Shown here: positions 16,714 through 25,732 of the stretch, one piece after another
Layout: each line of letters begins with the position of its first letter
How positions within the stretch are numbered: position 1 is the first letter of the stretch
Origin: JALYXV01 sp963733505
GTDB taxonomy: Bacteria > Actinomycetota > Acidimicrobiia > Acidimicrobiales > Palsa-688
Assembly: GCA_963733505.1 (NCBI GenBank)
Contig: CAVTDW010000005.1
Coordinates: forward strand, 434,001-498,000
Reading direction: 5' to 3'
DNA length: 64,000 nt
Program-made: the position numbers and the translations under genes
The notes under the pieces: generated by a model
What the model was told of the DNA's origin: nothing
The model's input: only the letters and a program-made list of their open reading frames with translations
The model's database searches: none

Positions 16714-17615
16714 CCTCCACCTCCGTCGAGGTGGACATCGGCGGGCGCCAGCTCAAGCTCTCCAACCTGGACAAGGTGTTGTGGCCCGCCACGGGATTCA
16801 CCAAAGGTCAGATGATCGACTACTACGCCCGCGTCGCGCCGGTGATGGTCAACCACGTGGCCGGGCGGCCGATCACCTTGAAGCGCTACCCCAACGGTGT
16901 CGACAAGCAGTTCTTCTACGAAAAGAACTGTCCCTCACATCGCCCCCCGTGGCTGCCCACCATCGAGATGGGCGGCATCGGCTACTGCTGCCTGGGCGAA
17001 CCGGCGGCACTGGTGTGGACCGCGAACCTGGCCGCCATCGAGATCCACCCGTCGCTGGCTCGGTCCGAGGACCTGAGCTGCCCCAGGTCGGTCGTGTTCG
17101 ACCTGGACCCTGGTGAGGGGGCGGACGTCTTGACGTGCGGGCGAGTGGCGTTGCTGCTGCAAGAAGCACTCGACGTTCTGAAGTTGCAGGCCTGGGTCAA
17201 GACGTCGGGGAGCAAGGGCCTCCAGGTCTATGTGCCTCTGAACACCCCGACGACGTACGACGACACCCGCCCCTTTTCCCATGCCCTGGCCCAGGTGCTG
17301 GAACGCCAGCACCCGGACCTCATCGTGACGACTCAGGACAAGAGCGTCCGGCCCAAGAAGGTGCTCATCGACTGGAGTCAGAACACGGCCTCCAAGACGA
17401 CCGTGTCGGTGTATTCGATGCGGGCCCGGGAGCGCCCGACGGTATCGACCCCCGTCGAGTGGTCGGAGGTCGAGGCGGCGATCGACGCGAGCCACGCCGC
17501 GGCCCTGGTATTCGAAGCGCCGGACGTGCTGAGGCGGGTCGAGGAGAAGGGGGACCTCATGGCCCCCCTTCTCTCGGTCGAGCAGGTCCTGCCGGGCGGC
17601 GTCAGCTCAAAGTGA
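16710..17615 (+). CDS. ligD: LigD polymerase/primase domain as a separate protein
   Basis: 301 residues matching the LigD polymerase domain: 'VLWPATGFTKGQMIDYY', 'LKRYPNGVDKQFFYEKN', 'VFDLDPGEG' (metal aspartates), 'TSGSKGLQVYVPL' and 'RPKKVLIDWSQN'. It fills gaps and adds ribonucleotides at breaks. No ligase or phosphoesterase domain is attached, so the ligase must be encoded elsewhere. It overlaps ku by GTGA and meets the secreted-protein gene tail to tail. Confidence 0.93.
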   Translation: MTSTSVEVDIGGRQLKLSNLDKVLWPATGFTKGQMIDYYARVAPVMVNHVAGRPITLKRYPNGVDKQFFYEKNCPSHRPPWLPTIEMGGIGYCCLGEPAALVWTANLAAIEIHPSLARSEDLSCPRSVVFDLDPGEGADVLTCGRVALLLQEALDVLKLQAWVKTSGSKGLQVYVPLNTPTTYDDTRPFSHALAQVLERQHPDLIVTTQDKSVRPKKVLIDWSQNTASKTTVSVYSMRARERPTVSTPVEWSEVEAAIDASHAAALVFEAPDVLRRVEEKGDLMAPLLSVEQVLPGGVSSK

Positions 17616-19854
17616 CGTCGTCGAACAGGGTGAAGCTGGGATCGGCGGCGTAGTTGTCGTCGTGGCTGGTCATGGTCAGCGTGTAACTGGTCCCCGCCAC
17701 GACTGAGGCAGTGACCTGCGTCCACGCGTTTGTCGTGCACGTCTTGGCGAGCGGCGTGGAGGTGGTGCCGGTGCCGTTGTTCTTGAGGGTGGCCGTGGCC
17801 CAGTCGTAGGTCAACGTGTCCGGGCAGGTCATCTTGTACCAGAAGTGCAGGGTCGTGGCACCTGAAGGAACGGTGAACGTCTGCACGATGTTCGAGTCGC
17901 CGTTGGTCGGCGTCGTCGTGCCGTCGCGCCCGTCATAGCTGCCGCTATGGGGCGTCGTGGTGACGACCGTGGTAGAGGCGCCGCTGGTGGTCCAGCCGCT
18001 GAACGTGCCCGTTTCGAAGCCGCCGTTGGCGACCCCCCCGCCGCCTCCGCCACCGGTGGTCACCGCCACCGAATCGTATTGGGTGTAAGTCGGGTCACCG
18101 GCGTAGTTGTCGTCGTGGCTGCTCAACGTCAAGGTGACGCTGTGGCCGGCCGTGGCCGCAGCCGTGACCTGCTTCCACCCGGAGCTGGGATTGACGCACG
18201 TCTTGGCCAGCGGCGTGGTGGTGACCCCGGTGGAGTTGTCCTTCAGCGTCGCCGTGGCCCAGTCGTACGTGACGGTGTCAGGGCAGATCACGTTGTACCA
18301 GAAGGTGACCCCCGTTCCGCCGGCCGGCACCGTGAAGGTCTGGGCGATGCTCGAGTCGCCCGTCGGGGTGGTGGCGCCCACCCGGGCCGAGTAGGTGCCC
18401 GATTGGGCCCCACCGCTGGTGACGCTGGTCGATCCGGTCGAGGTCCAGCCGCTCAGGGTCCCGGTTTCGAACCCTCCGTTGGTCACCCCGCCGCCGCCCC
18501 CGCTGCCGCCGGACACGACCAGCGAGACCGACGTCGTGTGGGTCTTCGACCCCTCGACGCCCGTGATGGTGATGGGGTAGGTGCCCGATACCGTGCCCGA
18601 CGTGGTCGACAAGGTCAGCGTCGAGGACCCACCGGCGGTGACCGACGACGGGTTGAAGCTGGCGGTCGCCCCGCTCGGCAAGCCGCTGGCGGACAGCGAC
18701 ACGGTTGCGGCCGATCCGGCCGAGACTGCCGTGGACACGGTGGCGGTGCCCGCGGCGCCGGCGGTAACCGACACGGTGGTCGGCGAAACCGAGATGGCGA
18801 AGTCGTTGGTGGTGACCGGGCCGCTCACCACGCAGTTGTTCTGCAGGTTGGAGAACTCCTGCTGCACGGTGTAGGTCCGGCCGTCGCCGCCGGTGACCGT
18901 GGCCTGCTGGGCGTTGCAGATGTCGCCGATCTCACCGTTGGTGTTGTCGTACCACGCCAGCGGCGGGGCGTTGGTGGTGGCCAACCCGACCTCGGCGTCG
19001 GTCACCGCTTCGATCATCTCGTGGGAGGACACCGACGTCTCGTTCTGGTACCGGGTGCCGTTTCCGCAGCCGCTGGTCATACCGCCGGTGGTGAAGTCCG
19101 GGAGGACGCTGTAATAGAACTCGGGAATGCTGCCCGAAGCGGCGACGGTGCCGTGGTAGGCGCAGAACTGCACGCCGGAGGCGCTGCCCCCTTGGGTGAT
19201 TGTCTGGTTGGCGCGGAAGTGCAGGGCAAAGAGGGTGTTGCCGGTCGGCATGGGGAGCACGCCCTTGGTGATCTGGGACTTCAGCTCCGCTTGGATGTTG
19301 GTGTCGTCGACCGTCGCCCCGTTGTTCCCCGCCGCCGGCGTGATCTGGACCTGGCGAACGAAGCTGCCGCGGCCGATCGTCTGTTGTGTCCCGGGCTGGC
19401 CATTGGCCGCATTGATGGTCGTGTTGTACTCGGAGAGCCAGTCGAAGTAGGTCGAGTTGGTCACGCCGGTGTAGAAGCTGGCGATGCTCGTCCCGTCGGT
19501 GGTGGAGGTGTCGGTGACCTCAGAGGTGTAGGTCCCCGTGCCGTAGAGCACCTGGGTCACGGCCACGTTGGAGATGACCTTGCCGCCGTAGTAGGTGAGG
19601 TGGGCGCCGGCGGGCGCGGAGGCGTGGGTGAGGCCCGCCGGAACCTTCGGCGTGACACCAGCGGGCAGGCCCGTGGCCGGCGTGATGGGGCGCGTCGATC
19701 GCGTGGCGGCGTTGGTGGCGGTGGCCCCCACGGGGGCGGCCGGGACCAGTCCTAGGCCCAACCCGGCACATGCGACGGCGACGATCGCAGCAAGCGGTCG
19801 ATGGCGTCTCGAAGTCAGTCGCGCAAAAACAGTCTGATCTGCCCGAACCCGCAT
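17602..19854 (-). CDS. Secreted EXORDIUM-like protein with Ig-like and two jelly-roll repeats
   Basis: 750 residues. A signal peptide (to about residue 44) is followed by a domain like plant/bacterial phosphate-induced (EXORDIUM) proteins: 'HLTYYGGKVISNVAVTQVLYG', 'STYFDWLSEYNT', 'SSHEMIEAVTDAEVG' and 'AWYDNTNGEIGDICN'. Next come an Ig-like segment 'FAISVSPTTVSVTAG' and two C-terminal repeats of about 130 residues, each opening 'NGGFETGTxSGWT' and containing 'CPDTxTYDWATATLK' and 'SHDDNYA'. The repeats look like carbohydrate-binding jelly rolls joined by Gly runs. It probably acts on the cell surface or matrix; substrate unknown. Confidence 0.8.
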   Translation of the reverse strand: MRVRADQTVFARLTSRRHRPLAAIVAVACAGLGLGLVPAAPVGATATNAATRSTRPITPATGLPAGVTPKVPAGLTHASAPAGAHLTYYGGKVISNVAVTQVLYGTGTYTSEVTDTSTTDGTSIASFYTGVTNSTYFDWLSEYNTTINAANGQPGTQQTIGRGSFVRQVQITPAAGNNGATVDDTNIQAELKSQITKGVLPMPTGNTLFALHFRANQTITQGGSASGVQFCAYHGTVAASGSIPEFYYSVLPDFTTGGMTSGCGNGTRYQNETSVSSHEMIEAVTDAEVGLATTNAPPLAWYDNTNGEIGDICNAQQATVTGGDGRTYTVQQEFSNLQNNCVVSGPVTTNDFAISVSPTTVSVTAGAAGTATVSTAVSAGSAATVSLSASGLPSGATASFNPSSVTAGGSSTLTLSTTSGTVSGTYPITITGVEGSKTHTTSVSLVVSGGSGGGGGVTNGGFETGTLSGWTSTGSTSVTSGGAQSGTYSARVGATTPTGDSSIAQTFTVPAGGTGVTFWYNVICPDTVTYDWATATLKDNSTGVTTTPLAKTCVNPSSGWKQVTAAATAGHSVTLTLSSHDDNYAGDPTYTQYDSVAVTTGGGGGGGVANGGFETGTFSGWTTSGASTTVVTTTPHSGSYDGRDGTTTPTNGDSNIVQTFTVPSGATTLHFWYKMTCPDTLTYDWATATLKNNGTGTTSTPLAKTCTTNAWTQVTASVVAGTSYTLTMTSHDDNYAADPSFTLFDDVTLS

Positions 19855-20004
19855 TGGTGCCTCGCTCTCCTAGCCCCGACGCCACCGTGGCGTTCGCCCG
19901 CCTTGGAGGTGCTACTGCGCGTGCCAATCGTTGTCAAGGGTCTAAGACTGAAGGAGTCTTAAGGGATGGTTGTGGGATCCGCACCGGATCGGCGCCAGAC
20001 GCCG

Positions 20005-21474
20005 TCAGAAGCTGAGCGTCGACAGTTCCGGGATCCAGGCCCGGGCCCGATCGACGGCGGCGCGCCACCGATCGCGGTCCAGCTCCCCGCTCGGGTCAAT
20101 CACCGCCCGGGGTTTCCACGCCTCGGCGACTTCCTCCTCGTCGGCCCAGGTGCCGACTGCCATACCGGCGAGATAGGCGGCGCCGAGCGTCGTGGCTTCG
20201 AGCACCGGCGACACCTCGACGGGACGGCGGCAGGCGTTGGCGAGCGACTGGACGAACACGGTGTTGGCGCTCATCCCGCCGTCCACCCGTAAGGCGGCGA
20301 CCGGACGTCCGGCGTCGGTTTCGGCCGCCTCCAAGAGATCGGCACCCCGGTGGGCGACCCCCTCGAGCACGGCGCGGACGACCTCGGCCCGGCCACTGCC
20401 CCGGGTCAGGCCGAGCAGCGTCCCCCGGGCGCCGAAATCCCAGGCCGGGGTACCGAGACCGAGCAGGGCGGGGACGAAATACACCCCGCCGCTGTCCGCG
20501 CATTGGGCAGCCACTTCCTCGGAGGCGGCAGAGGTGTCGATCAGGCCGAGGTCGTCACGGAGCCACTCGACCGCGGTGCCCGCGGAGAGGGTGATCGCCT
20601 CGATACCCCAGGTCAGGTGACCCTTACGGCGCCACGCCGCGATCGGGAAGCAGCCTCCCTCGCCTCGATAGGCGAACTCAGGGCGACCGTCGAGGCAGAC
20701 ATCGAGCATGCCTCCGGTTCCGAAGGTGACCTTCGCCAGGCCGGGGCGGGTGCAGCCCTGGCCCACCAACGAGGCCTGCTGGTCGCCCGCGATCCCGGTG
20801 ATCGGGAGCGTTTCGGCCGGCGCCAGCGCCCGCGCCCACCCCGCGGCACCAGGTTCGGCGGAGGAGTCGACGATCGTCGGCAACATGGTGGCCGGGATCC
20901 GCAGCACGTCGAGGATCTCGGGATCCCACCCCGACCCATCGGAGCGCACCAGGCCGGTGACACCGGCGTTGGTCGCGTCGGTGACATGGGCGGCGCCCTC
21001 GGTCAGTTGCCAGACGATCCAGCTGTCCACCGTCCCGAACAGCAGGTCTCGGGTCCGGCTGTAGTCGTAGATGTCGAGTAGGTAGGCCAGCTTGGTCGCC
21101 GAGGCGTTGGGGGCCAGCCGGATGCCCTGGGCCTGGAGCATCAGACAGGTGCCCACGGTACGCAGGTCCTGCCACCCGATCGCGGGGCCGATCGGTTGGC
21201 CGGACGCCCGGTCCCAGACGACGGTCGACGAACGCTGGTTGGCGATGCCGACCGCCGCGACCCCGCCTGCGGCCGCCCCGCCTGCGGCCGCCAATGCCTG
21301 GCGGGCCACGTCGAGCGCTGCGACGGCCAGGGCCGAGGCGTCGAACTCGACGAAGCCCGGTGACGGCGTCGCCGGCAGTGTCGGGCGGTGGTGGATATGG
21401 TCGACCCCTCCGTCGGGGCGCACGATGGCGGCGCGAACCCCACTGGTTCCCACGTCGATGACGAGAATGCTGAT
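20005..21474 (-). CDS. glpK: Glycerol kinase-like FGGY carbohydrate kinase (copy 1)
   Basis: The product phosphorylates glycerol, or a related polyol, with ATP. FGGY hallmarks include the N-terminal 'ILVIDVGTSGVRAA', 'WQDLRTVGTC', 'GIAGDQQASLVGQ', 'FGTGGMLDV' and 'LRVDGGMSANTVFVQSLA'. The first family residues lie upstream of GTG 21453; the only start with a ribosome site (AGGGGG, 6 bases) is an ATC at 21474, so an AUC start or a miscalled ATG is likely. It is last in an operon with glpD, an AGPS-like oxidase and a membrane protein. A second copy is at 44522-46020. Confidence 0.88.
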   Translation of the reverse strand: MSILVIDVGTSGVRAAIVRPDGGVDHIHHRPTLPATPSPGFVEFDASALAVAALDVARQALAAAGGAAAGGVAAVGIANQRSSTVVWDRASGQPIGPAIGWQDLRTVGTCLMLQAQGIRLAPNASATKLAYLLDIYDYSRTRDLLFGTVDSWIVWQLTEGAAHVTDATNAGVTGLVRSDGSGWDPEILDVLRIPATMLPTIVDSSAEPGAAGWARALAPAETLPITGIAGDQQASLVGQGCTRPGLAKVTFGTGGMLDVCLDGRPEFAYRGEGGCFPIAAWRRKGHLTWGIEAITLSAGTAVEWLRDDLGLIDTSAASEEVAAQCADSGGVYFVPALLGLGTPAWDFGARGTLLGLTRGSGRAEVVRAVLEGVAHRGADLLEAAETDAGRPVAALRVDGGMSANTVFVQSLANACRRPVEVSPVLEATTLGAAYLAGMAVGTWADEEEVAEAWKPRAVIDPSGELDRDRWRAAVDRARAWIPELSTLSF

Positions 21475-21520
21475 GGTCGTCCCCCTTGTTCGATCGTGCG
21501 ACTGGGCGGGCTACTGGGCG

Positions 21521-21922
21521 CTAGGCGAGGTGCTGGCGGCGCCGGAACCCCAGGTAGCCGCCCAGCATGCCCAAGGCGGTGAAGACCACCAAATAGAGGA
21601 CGAAGGTGACCACCTCCGTCGCCGTCAACGTGCCCTGGAAGCCGCCGACAATGCCCCGCACGACAAGGAACAAACCCGCCGGTGCGGCCACGGCCAGGGC
21701 CCCGTGGATGAGCGGCGCCTCTTGCGCCGCCCCGGCAACGCCGCCCCCGGCGAGCGGCGCCACCACGATGACCAGCAACGCGGCCGCGATCCACAGGGTC
21801 GATTCGTGACCCGAAGCGTCCGAGCCATGCAGGAGCGCAATGAGGAGTCCGCATGGTGCCGCGATGGCGAGGTAGGTGGCCGCGCCCCGCCCCACGGCCC
21901 GGCGGTCGACCGTCACGGCCAT
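21521..21922 (-). CDS. Small integral membrane protein in the glycerol operon
   Basis: 133 residues with about four hydrophobic spans ('TYLAIAAPCGLLIALLHG', 'LWIAAALLVIVVAPLAGGGVAG', 'ALAVAAPAGLFLVVRGIVG', 'VTFVLYLVVFTALGMLGGYLG'). ATG 21922 overlaps the oxidase stop by ten bases, so it is translationally coupled. It is a possible glycerol-related transporter subunit or anchor, but no family motif is visible. Confidence 0.75.
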   Translation of the reverse strand: MAVTVDRRAVGRGAATYLAIAAPCGLLIALLHGSDASGHESTLWIAAALLVIVVAPLAGGGVAGAAQEAPLIHGALAVAAPAGLFLVVRGIVGGFQGTLTATEVVTFVLYLVVFTALGMLGGYLGFRRRQHLA

Positions 21923-23544
21923 GGGACCTCGCCGAACGGGGAGGGCAGCCCGAGTTTGCCGGGGTTGAGGACGCCGTTGGGGTCGAGCGCCTGCTTGACC
22001 GCCACCAGTACCTCGAACGCCGGGCCCAGCGCCCGGGCCAGGTGGCGTCCCCGGTTGAGCCCGATGCCGTGGTGGTGGCTGATCGCCCCCCCGTGGGACA
22101 AGGTGATGGCCATCACCAGGTCCCACACCCGGCGGTAGTAGGCGTCGCCCGCGTTGGCGATGGCCCCGGCCGCGCCGTCGGCCGCGGGCCGGCCGGCAAA
22201 GGTGAAGTACAGGCAGCCCCCGTCGCGATAGGCGTGGGACTGGTGGGCGCTGGTGAACAGGGTGCCGTCGACCGCGCTGACGGCGTCGACCACTTCGCGG
22301 TGCAAGGGGGCCAGCACCGGCCACCGGGCGGCGACCTCGATCGTGTCGACGGTGAGTCCGGCCCGGGTGGCCGTTTCCAGCGCCGAGACGTCGTCGCGAC
22401 GGTCGAGCCACCGCTGCACCAGCTCGGGATCGAGACGCCGGCCGCCGGCCATGACACACGCTTCGACCGCCACCGCCATGACGCCGTCGATGATCGTCGG
22501 GTCGCCCTCGTCGAGCACGATGAGGATGTTGGGGGCACCGGCACCGGCACCGCCACCGCCACCGCCGCTGCCGCTGCCGCCCGGATCGCCATCGGAGCCG
22601 GAGCCATCGGAGCCGGAGCTGTCGCCAGAGCCGAAGCCCGAGCGGCTCTCGTTTTCGTCGTACAGGCGCAGGACCGCCGGCGTGGCGCCGCGCCGCAGGA
22701 TGCGGCGGCAGGCATCGAGCCCATCGGCGAAGGAACGAAAGCCGAACGCGGCCCGCCGCTGCGCCGTCGGGACGGGATGGACCCGCACGCGGGCCTCGGT
22801 GATAACCCCGAGCGTCCCCTCGCTCCCGACGAACAACTGCGTCAGGTCGGGGCCGGTGGCGGCCCGAGGTGCGGCACCGCCGGTGCGGATCACCCGGCCG
22901 TCGGCCAGCGCCACCTGCAAGCCGGCCACCATGTCCTCGATCTTCCCGTAGCGGGTCGAGTACTGGCCGGCGCCCCGACAGGCGACCCAACCACCGACCG
23001 TGGACAAGGCGATGGACTGCGGCCAGTGGCCCAATGTCAGGCCATGGTCGCCTCGCAACTCGTCCTCGAACACGTTGCCGAAGGTGCCGGCCGCCACATC
23101 GACGAGGAGGGACTCGTCGTCGACGCCCACGATCCCGCTCAATCCGGTCAGGTCGAGCAGGACGCCGCCGAAGATGGGGACGGAGTTGCCGCACACGCCG
23201 CTGCGGCCGCCCATGGCCGTCACCGGCACCCGAGCGTCGTTGCAGACCGCCAGTACGGCCCCCACCTCGGACGCGCTGCTCGGCTGGGCCAGCACCGCGG
23301 CCAGCGCCGGAATCTCCCCCCGTAGCGCCCAACTCACGGTGAGCGGCCACCAGTCCCGGCTGGCGTCGGCGCGGGAGTCGAGGCCGGTATCGACGTTGCG
23401 GCAGATGCCGCGGAGGCGTTCGATCACGGCGTCGGAAACGGGGACCTCCGACGCTTCGAAGCGAGCGCGGATGGCCGCGTCCCCCCCGCCCAGCTGCAGG
23501 GCGATGGGCGGCGTCGGGGTGCCGCGCCGTGCCTGGTCGACCAT
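21913..23544 (-). CDS. FAD-binding oxidase similar to alkyl-DHAP synthase
   Basis: 543 residues of the FAD_binding_4/VAO superfamily. Seen are 'VTAMGGRSGVCGNSVP', 'LTLGHWPQSIALSTVGGW', 'YSTRYGKIEDMV', 'GSEGTLGVITEA' and the C-terminal 'SHHHGIGLNRGRHLA' and 'DPNGVLNPGKLG'. The middle pair closely follows alkyldihydroxyacetone-phosphate synthase, the ether-lipid enzyme. Here it sits between glpD (15 bases upstream) and glpK, so a glycerol-phosphate-derived substrate is likely. A Gly/Ser/Asp-rich insert of about 35 residues (near 22540-22640) interrupts the domain. Lactate- or glycolate-oxidase-type activity is the alternative. Confidence 0.82.
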   Translation of the reverse strand: MVDQARRGTPTPPIALQLGGGDAAIRARFEASEVPVSDAVIERLRGICRNVDTGLDSRADASRDWWPLTVSWALRGEIPALAAVLAQPSSASEVGAVLAVCNDARVPVTAMGGRSGVCGNSVPIFGGVLLDLTGLSGIVGVDDESLLVDVAAGTFGNVFEDELRGDHGLTLGHWPQSIALSTVGGWVACRGAGQYSTRYGKIEDMVAGLQVALADGRVIRTGGAAPRAATGPDLTQLFVGSEGTLGVITEARVRVHPVPTAQRRAAFGFRSFADGLDACRRILRRGATPAVLRLYDENESRSGFGSGDSSGSDGSGSDGDPGGSGSGGGGGGAGAGAPNILIVLDEGDPTIIDGVMAVAVEACVMAGGRRLDPELVQRWLDRRDDVSALETATRAGLTVDTIEVAARWPVLAPLHREVVDAVSAVDGTLFTSAHQSHAYRDGGCLYFTFAGRPAADGAAGAIANAGDAYYRRVWDLVMAITLSHGGAISHHHGIGLNRGRHLARALGPAFEVLVAVKQALDPNGVLNPGKLGLPSPFGEVPWP

Positions 23545-23559
23545 CGGCGCGTCAGGCGG

Positions 23560-25257
23560 TCAACGCTGGCCGTTCAGCGCCAGGTCGCCGGTGTCACTCA
23601 GGCCCGCGGCGTCGCGGGACCGGATGGCCGATTGGCAGTAGCTGCCGGCCTCGTGGCGGGCCCGCTCGACCGACCACCCGAGTTCGGGGGCGATGAGCCG
23701 GGCGACGGCGGGCGCGGCCGCAGCCGCCGCATCGCGGGACAGGAACGACGCACGAGTCCGGCGGTCCAACACATCTTCGAGGGTCCATGCCATCTCGTAG
23801 CGGGCGGCGTACACCGCCTCGGCCTGCAGGTACGGCAGATCGGGCACCAACGGGCGGCCCAGTTGCGGGTCGGCCTCGGTCATGGCGATGACGGTTCGGG
23901 CCTCGGTGCCGTAGCGACCCGCCAGGTGGGTGAGCATCGTGTCGTCCACGCCCAGGCGCTGCGCCGCGTCGGGCGAGCGAAGCGCTTCACTGCCGGACGC
24001 GCCCAGGAGCTTCAGGCGTTTGGTCGGGCTGCGCCGCGCACCCCGGCCCAGGAGCTCGACGACCTGGTCGACGGCGTCAGACGCCATGAGGCGGTAGGTC
24101 GTGAGCTTGCCGCCGGTGATCGTGAGCAGGCCGCGCTGGGAGAGTGTCAAACGGTGGCGCCGCGACAGGTCGGCCGTGCGTTCGCTCTTGGCCGAGCCGA
24201 CGAGGGGCCGCAGTCCCGCCCATGTCGAGGTGATGTCGCCACGGGTGAGCTTGGAGGTCAACGACGCGTTCACGGCGGCCAACACGTAGTCCACGTCCTC
24301 GGGCGTGCACACCGGATCGTCGAGCGATCCGCGGTAGTCCGTGTCGGTGGTGCCGGCATAGGTGAAGTCACCCCACGGGACGAGAAAGATGGACCGCCGG
24401 TCTCGGGGGACGGGTAACACAGCCGCCGCGGTGGCCGGCAGTCGCGTGGCGGGGAACGTCAGGTGGATGCCCTTGGCCGGCCGAAGAGCACCCAGCGCGT
24501 CGGGGCCCTCGTCCAGACCCCGGACCAGGTCGCTCCACACGCCCGTGGCGTTGATCACCGCATGGGCCCGGATCTCGGTGCCGTCCTCCAGCCGGGCGCC
24601 GCCGACCCGCGCGTCGGCGCCGGCCGTCAACAGACCCGTGACCGGGGCGTAGTTGGCCGCCACCGCCCCGTAGTTGACCACCGCCGTCCGCAGGATCGTG
24701 AGGGTCAAGCGGGCGTCGTCGGCGTGGGCATCCCAGTACAAGAAGCCCGCCGCCAGGCGCTCGACGTCGAGCGTGGGCAGGTACCCAAGGGCTTCCTCAC
24801 GGTCGATGCGCCGGTGGCGCTTTCCGATACGTACGCCGCCGGTCAGGTCGTACTGCCAGAGGGCGACCGAGTAGAGCCGGGCCAGATTGTCCTTCCTGAC
24901 GCCCGTCGCCCCGAACAGCGGAACGAGAAAGGGGAGCGGGGAGACCAGGTGGGGCGCGTTGGCCAGCAGCCGCTGGCGCTCGGCCAGCGCTTCGTAGACC
25001 AGCCGGAACTCTCGTTGCTGGAGGTACCGCAACCCGCCGTGTATCAGCTTCGACGACCGCGACGAGGTGCCCGACGCGAAGTCGCGCTGCTCCACCAGCG
25101 CGGTGCGCAGGCCTCGCGCCGCGGCATCCAGGGCGACTCCGGCGCCGGTGATGCCGCCGCCGATGACCAGCACGTCGAAGGTTTCCTCGGCCATCCGGGC
25201 CAGGGCGCTTGTCCGCTCGAATGACGTTCGGGGCGCCGCGGCCAGGCTTCGGATCAT
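23560..25257 (-). CDS. glpD: Glycerol-3-phosphate dehydrogenase, FAD-dependent
   Basis: Oxidises glycerol 3-phosphate to DHAP at the membrane. The FAD-binding 'FDVLVIGGGITGAGVALDAAARG', 'EQRDFASGTSSRSSKLIHGGLRYL' and 'PRDRRSIFLVPWGDFTYAGTTDTDY' are diagnostic. A C-terminal domain with 'YAARYEMAWTLEDVLDRRTR' completes it. ATG 25257 has GGAGG four bases upstream and is chosen over GTG 25272. It is first of a four-gene glycerol operon with the AGPS-like oxidase, membrane protein and glpK. Confidence 0.93.
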   Translation of the reverse strand: MIRSLAAAPRTSFERTSALARMAEETFDVLVIGGGITGAGVALDAAARGLRTALVEQRDFASGTSSRSSKLIHGGLRYLQQREFRLVYEALAERQRLLANAPHLVSPLPFLVPLFGATGVRKDNLARLYSVALWQYDLTGGVRIGKRHRRIDREEALGYLPTLDVERLAAGFLYWDAHADDARLTLTILRTAVVNYGAVAANYAPVTGLLTAGADARVGGARLEDGTEIRAHAVINATGVWSDLVRGLDEGPDALGALRPAKGIHLTFPATRLPATAAAVLPVPRDRRSIFLVPWGDFTYAGTTDTDYRGSLDDPVCTPEDVDYVLAAVNASLTSKLTRGDITSTWAGLRPLVGSAKSERTADLSRRHRLTLSQRGLLTITGGKLTTYRLMASDAVDQVVELLGRGARRSPTKRLKLLGASGSEALRSPDAAQRLGVDDTMLTHLAGRYGTEARTVIAMTEADPQLGRPLVPDLPYLQAEAVYAARYEMAWTLEDVLDRRTRASFLSRDAAAAAAPAVARLIAPELGWSVERARHEAGSYCQSAIRSRDAAGLSDTGDLALNGQR

Positions 25258-25489
25258 TCGACCTCCGATCACGAGCGGGAGGCCACACCGAGGCGCGCCC
25301 GCTGCCCGGCTGACCCATCGCCAAGCCCGCCAATCCTAGGTCTGGACGGCACGGGACCGGATGGGTCAGAATATTCACCGTCACTCGCAGGAAAATCCGG
25401 AGCAAGAACCGCACCGAAATCCACATAGGAAACAGGGTCACCTGGGTACAGCAACGTGACGGTTGGCCATCGGACCTCAAGGAAGGAAT

Positions 25490-25732
25490 TTGAGTCAGAC
25501 AAAGAACTTGGCGTGGCGCCAGCACGCCGCCTGTCGAGGCGTCGATCCCGACATTTTTTACCCGGTCTCTGAAGAAGACGCCGAAGAGGCCAAGGCCATC
25601 TGCGCAGCCTGCGCGGTGCACGAGAAGTGCCTGGATTTTGCCCTGGGCAACAGGGAACGCGACGGGGTGTGGGGGGGCGCCACCGAAAAGGAGCGCCGGA
25701 GGATGATCCGCCAGCGCCGCCGTTCGGCCTGA
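25490..25732 (+). CDS. WhiB-family iron-sulfur transcription factor
   Basis: 80 residues from TTG 25490, which has AAGGAAGG upstream; TTG 25463 is less likely. Four cluster-binding cysteines are C15, C38, C41 and C47 in the C-x22-CxxC-x5-C pattern, followed by the turn 'GVWGG' and a basic tail 'ERRRMIRQRRR'. Wbl proteins bind a [4Fe-4S] cluster and sigma factor and are confined to actinobacteria and their phages. The gene is alone, between glpD and an acyl-CoA dehydrogenase. Which Wbl class it belongs to cannot be fixed by eye. Confidence 0.93.
   Translation: MSQTKNLAWRQHAACRGVDPDIFYPVSEEDAEEAKAICAACAVHEKCLDFALGNRERDGVWGGATEKERRRMIRQRRRSA

Noticed and set aside
17947..19755. 602-codon plus-strand open frame
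   Set aside because: Antisense to the secreted EXORDIUM-like gene; no family features.
21521..23350. 609-codon minus-strand frame linking two genes
   Set aside because: Only its last 133 codons (from 21922) are real; the rest is an out-of-frame shadow of the FAD oxidase.
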